Below are positions 14,440-16,495 of a DNA stretch of 16,495 bases, in pieces. The notes under the pieces are model-generated. The model was given only the letters and a program-made list of their open reading frames with translations, searched no databases and was not told where the DNA came from. The position numbers and the translations under genes are program-made. The DNA comes from DAIRVC01 sp036803025 (GTDB taxonomy: Bacteria; Chloroflexota; Anaerolineae; Anaerolineales; E44-bin32): positions 1-16,495 of the forward strand of contig DAIRVC010000047.1 in the NCBI GenBank assembly GCA_036803025.1. Direction: 5' to 3'. How positions within the stretch are numbered: position 1 is the first letter of the stretch; each line of letters starts with the position of its first letter.

Positions 14440-14955
14440 ATGCACACCGACGAGTTGAAGCTGCTTCGCGCGGAGAAGGACGAGTTCTTCCGCAGCAGTC
14501 TAAACAGCCCCCTGACCGAGGCACAGAAGCGCTCGTTCTCGGGCCTGAGGTACTTCGAGGCCGCGCCGGCGCTGGATCTGTTCGTCGCGCTGGAGAGATT
14601 CCCCGGCGGCGAAGAAGTCCTCATGCAGACCAGCACCGGCGATGTCCAGCCCTATGAGCGCTTCGGGCGCTTCCGCTTCACGGTCGAAGGTCAGGAGGCG
14701 GCGCTGACGGTCTACCGCGGCGAGCACGGCTACTTCCTGCCGTTCGCCGACAGCCTGGCCGGCGTGGAGACCTACGGCGCCGGACGCTATCTGGAGCCGC
14801 AGGAGCTGCCCGACGGCCGTTTTGCGGTCGATTTCAACTTGGCCTACAACCCCTACTGTGCCTACAACGACCAGTGGTCTTGCCCGTTGACGCCGGCCGA
14901 GAACCGGCTGAAGGTGCCGATCCGAGCGGGGGAGCGGGTCTTCGAGGCGCACTAG
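14440..14955 (+). CDS. DUF1684 domain-containing protein
   Basis: The 171-residue soluble protein spans the whole DUF1684 domain. Recognisable blocks are LLRAEKDEFFRSS (8-20), SPL and FSGLRYFEAAP (33-43), TYGAGRYLEPQELPDG (111-126), and the highly conserved end DFNLAYNPYCAYNDQWSCPL (131-150) followed by PAENRLKVPIRAGE (152-165), with C140 and C148. The family is widespread and of unknown biochemical function; it has been noted in bacteria and haloarchaea without an assigned substrate. The ATG at 14440 has a strong GAGGAGGAGG ribosome site immediately upstream. A palindromic -10 shared with the divergent ATP-grasp gene gives a leader of about 30 nt. An FtsX-type relic follows the stop by 5 nt. 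Confidence 0.9.
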   Translation: MHTDELKLLRAEKDEFFRSSLNSPLTEAQKRSFSGLRYFEAAPALDLFVALERFPGGEEVLMQTSTGDVQPYERFGRFRFTVEGQEAALTVYRGEHGYFLPFADSLAGVETYGAGRYLEPQELPDGRFAVDFNLAYNPYCAYNDQWSCPLTPAENRLKVPIRAGERVFEAH

Positions 14956-14959
14956 TCGA

Positions 14960-15205
14960 CGGCGCGCCATCCGCCGCCAGGTCTGCACGATCATCGTCAC
15001 TGAGGCCCTGATCCCTTCCGGGATCGACATGGCCTTTGGCCTGCTGTCCGGGATCTATCTCGGATACATGGCGGTACACGCGATGAACGAGGCGGGGTTC
15101 CCACTGGAGCTCTCCTTCCCCGCCGTCGGCGCGCCGGTAGCCGTCGTGGCCGGCATCCGGTTCGACGCCCTACGTTTGGGTTGCCCGAGGTCGCCGCCCA
15201 AATGA
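14960..15205 (+). pseudogene. remnant of an FtsX/MacB-type ABC transporter permease C-terminus
   Basis: Read in the frame beginning at 14960, the DNA encodes about 81 residues without a nearby start codon: RRAIRRQVCTIIVTEALI, then AFGLLSGIYLGYMAVHAMN, EAGFPLELSFPAVGAPVAVV and a terminal GIRFDALRLGCPRS before a TGA at 15203-15205. These match the last two membrane helices of FtsX-like permeases: the RRQV-TEAL segment, the GYLAVxAMNxAGFPLxxSFP loop and the last helix. The normal ending (LLPARxAARxDxVxALRYE) is lost; shifting frame near 15181 gives LPEVAAQM, which hints at a single indel. There is no start codon, ribosome site or upstream part. No ATPase gene is nearby. I read it as a decayed end of a permease gene. 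From 15206 to 15349 I see nothing recognisable. Confidence 0.65.
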
Positions 15206-15349
15206 CCTGGCCGGCCGACACCAAGATCGCCAGGCAGCTGACGACCGTCGTAGCCTCGATCGTGCTGAGGATCCTGACCGGACCAATTCTCCACGCTCTG
15301 GGGCTGAAGCCACTGCACGCGAATCCGGGCAGGCCTGGGCGCGCCGGGC

Positions 15350-15355
15350 TAGAAT
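15350..15355 (+). promoter_or_regulatory. candidate -10 box of the MBL hydrolase gene
   Basis: TAGAAT lies 24 nt before the ATG at 15380. No good -35 was found. Confidence 0.4.
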
Positions 15356-15379
15356 CTGGCCCCGGCTGCGAGCGTGCTC

Positions 15380-16114
15380 ATGATCCACCACCTGAACTGC
15401 TTCACCTGCAATGCCCGCTTCCCGAGTCACTGGCATAGCGGGGCGCTGTGCCTGCTGGTCGAGACGGATCAGGGGCTGGTCCTGGTCGACACCGGCTTGG
15501 GACAGCACGACTACGTCCGGCCTCATCTGATGATGCGGATCTTTCAGGTCGTGACCCGGACGCCGCTGGATCCGGACGAGGCCGCGATCACGCAGATCCG
15601 CCGGCTGGGCCGCCGTCCCGAGGACGTCCGGCACATCGTCCTGACCCACATGCACTTCGACCACTGCGGCGGGCTGCCCGATTTCCCCTGGGCCACCGTG
15701 CATGTGCATGGCCGCGAGCACGAGGCGTTCTTCGGCAAGCCGCACAGCTGGTTGGAGTTGGCCTATGTCCGCCGTCACACGGCCCACAACCCGGCCTTCG
15801 CACTCTACACGGAACGGGGCGAGCGCTGGTTCGACTTCAATGCGATCCGCCTGCCGTTCAGTCCGGAGATGTGGATGATCCCCCTGCCCGGACACACGCG
15901 CGGACAGTGTGGGGTGGCCATTCGTGAGGGAAGCGGATGGATATTTCACGTCGGGGACTCCGCTGCCATCGAGTTCACCAGCGAGACGCCGGAATGGCTC
16001 GTCCGTCTCGTCCTGGGCCCGCACCAGCCCCGGCTGCGGGCGTTCGCCGCCGCTCACCCTGAGATCCGCATGACGACCGGGCACATGTGGCTGTCGTCGT
16101 TCAAGCCAGCGTAG
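15380..16114 (+). CDS. metallo-beta-lactamase-fold hydrolase
   Basis: The 244-residue protein has the complete set of MBL-fold metal ligands: the HxHxDH motif in LTHMHFDHCGG (H90, H92, D94, H95), a second His in LPGHTRGQCGV (H172), a bridging Asp in FHVGDSA (D193) and a final His in TTGHM (H235). This is the glyoxalase II/lactonase-like two-metal pattern, so hydrolysis of an ester, lactone or thioester is likely; the substrate is not evident. The N-terminal VLVDTGLG (34-41) is the usual first strand-loop. The start is the ATG at 15380; an in-frame GTG at 15374 is an alternative. The ribosome site is weak and the leader would be about 18 nt. No signal peptide is present, so it is cytoplasmic. 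It stands alone between a permease relic and a MITE-like element. Confidence 0.9.
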   Translation: MIHHLNCFTCNARFPSHWHSGALCLLVETDQGLVLVDTGLGQHDYVRPHLMMRIFQVVTRTPLDPDEAAITQIRRLGRRPEDVRHIVLTHMHFDHCGGLPDFPWATVHVHGREHEAFFGKPHSWLELAYVRRHTAHNPAFALYTERGERWFDFNAIRLPFSPEMWMIPLPGHTRGQCGVAIREGSGWIFHVGDSAAIEFTSETPEWLVRLVLGPHQPRLRAFAAAHPEIRMTTGHMWLSSFKPA

Positions 16115-16127
16115 CCACCGTCACGCC

Positions 16128-16252
16128 CGTGTCATTGCGAGCAGGCCCGCACGGATGTGCGGGCCTACGTGGCTATCTCCTCGCTGGCGGCTGTAGCGTG
16201 CGCGCGAGGAGATTGCTTCGCCCCGCCGACAGGAGGGGCTCGCAATGACACG
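16128..16252. repeat. MITE-like repeat with terminal inverted repeats and nested hairpins
   Basis: The 125-bp element has perfect 15-bp ends: CGTGTCATTGCGAGC (16128-16142) and GCTCGCAATGACACG (16238-16252). Inside are two perfect 10-bp hairpins: AGGCCCGCAC (16143-16152) with GTGCGGGCCT (16157-16166), and ATCTCCTCGC (16175-16184) with GCGAGGAGAT (16204-16213). It encodes no transposase. Similar GTCATTGCGAG/GCAATCTC repeats are familiar from several bacterial genomes, including Chloroflexota. It may also act as a terminator for the hydrolase gene, which ends 13 nt upstream. Confidence 0.7.
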
Positions 16253-16269
16253 GACTGGATCGGCGGGGC

Positions 16270-16289
16270 GCGCTTCGCCCGCAATGACA
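16270..16289 (-). repeat. truncated second copy of the MITE-like end
   Basis: CGCAATGACA (16280-16289) repeats the 10-bp end of the full element (16241-16250), preceded by GCTTCGCC as in the full copy (16215-16222) but with the intervening part deleted. Its partner end is missing. Confidence 0.5.
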
Positions 16290-16495
16290 GTTCCGTGAGG
16301 GATCGCCAGGTCGGAGGCCTGCGCTCCGGCCGGGGGATGATCGCCGTGGGCCCTTATTCCCGGTCGAGGCACTCGACCCACGCCTGCCAGGAGGCATACG
16401 GCGCGGCGAATCACAATGCCCCGTTGGGAGCGACGGGCGCTAGTGTTCCCTCGCCTCGGAGGTGCGACGCAACGATTCGTAGGAAGCGCGCACGT
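16290..16495. other. non-coding stretch at the window end
   Basis: No convincing gene is seen on either strand. The only structure is a 7-bp hairpin, GGTCGAG-gca-CTCGACC (16362-16378). A gene on either strand could begin beyond the window edge. Confidence 0.4.

Noticed and set aside
13400..14458. A 352-codon plus-strand open frame antisense to the ATP-grasp gene
   Set aside because: The minus strand has the ATP-grasp motifs; the plus frame shows no domain.
15170..16084. A 304-codon minus-strand open frame antisense to the MBL hydrolase
   Set aside because: All metal-binding motifs are on the plus strand; the minus frame has no recognisable domain.
16358..16412. A short minus-strand frame ending in WVECLDRE
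   Set aside because: Only about 18 codons are open before an upstream in-frame TGA, with no ribosome site or family match, so it does not support a gene.

Overview
This is a GC-rich, densely packed chromosomal window of housekeeping and accessory bacterial genes. I see no plasmid, phage or CRISPR content. The gene set suggests an uncultured Chloroflexota bacterium, perhaps Anaerolineae-like: a DUF92/VTE6-type membrane protein, a cyanophycinase-like protein fused to a CysS-type C-terminal domain, an SLC45/GPH-like transporter, a DUF1684 protein and a Thr/Pro-rich lipoprotein. That placement rests on gene content alone and is moderate to low in confidence. Several genes have TATACT, TACAAT or TATAAT -10 boxes 6 to 80 nt before the start codon, mostly without a clear -35.

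Layout. Positions 60-3088 (+) carry a Trm112-like/SAM methyltransferase, then an MFS transporter and a DUF4203-type membrane protein that probably form an operon. A perfect 11-bp inverted repeat (3103-3139) closes this block against the convergent minus-strand block 3146-7348: glgC, a DUF92 membrane protein, a PH-domain membrane protein and ilvE, each with its own candidate promoter or leader. dnaK (7591-9480, -) stands alone with a strong intrinsic terminator and no grpE, dnaJ or hrcA nearby. Divergent from it is the S51-like/CysS C-terminal fusion protein (9616-10767, +), which ends at a bidirectional terminator shared with a secreted trypsin-fold protease (10862-11752, -). Further minus-strand genes follow: a P-loop nucleotide-kinase-like protein, a lipoprotein and an ATP-grasp enzyme. 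The ATP-grasp gene and a DUF1684 gene (14440-14955, +) diverge from a palindromic -10 element. Downstream lie a decayed FtsX-type permease C-terminus (about 14960-15205), a metallo-beta-lactamase-fold hydrolase (15380-16114, +) and a MITE-like element with nested hairpins (16128-16252) plus a truncated second copy.

Functional links are loose. GlgC supplies ADP-glucose for glycogen synthesis, IlvE makes branched-chain amino acids, and DnaK folds proteins; the other genes are individually transcribed accessory functions. I found no clear multi-gene novel system. The most unusual items are the S51-like/CysS C-terminal fusion, the palindromic -10 shared by a probably leaderless ATP-grasp gene and DUF1684, the DnaA-box-like triple repeat before the DUF92 gene, the FtsX relic, and the MITE-like element.
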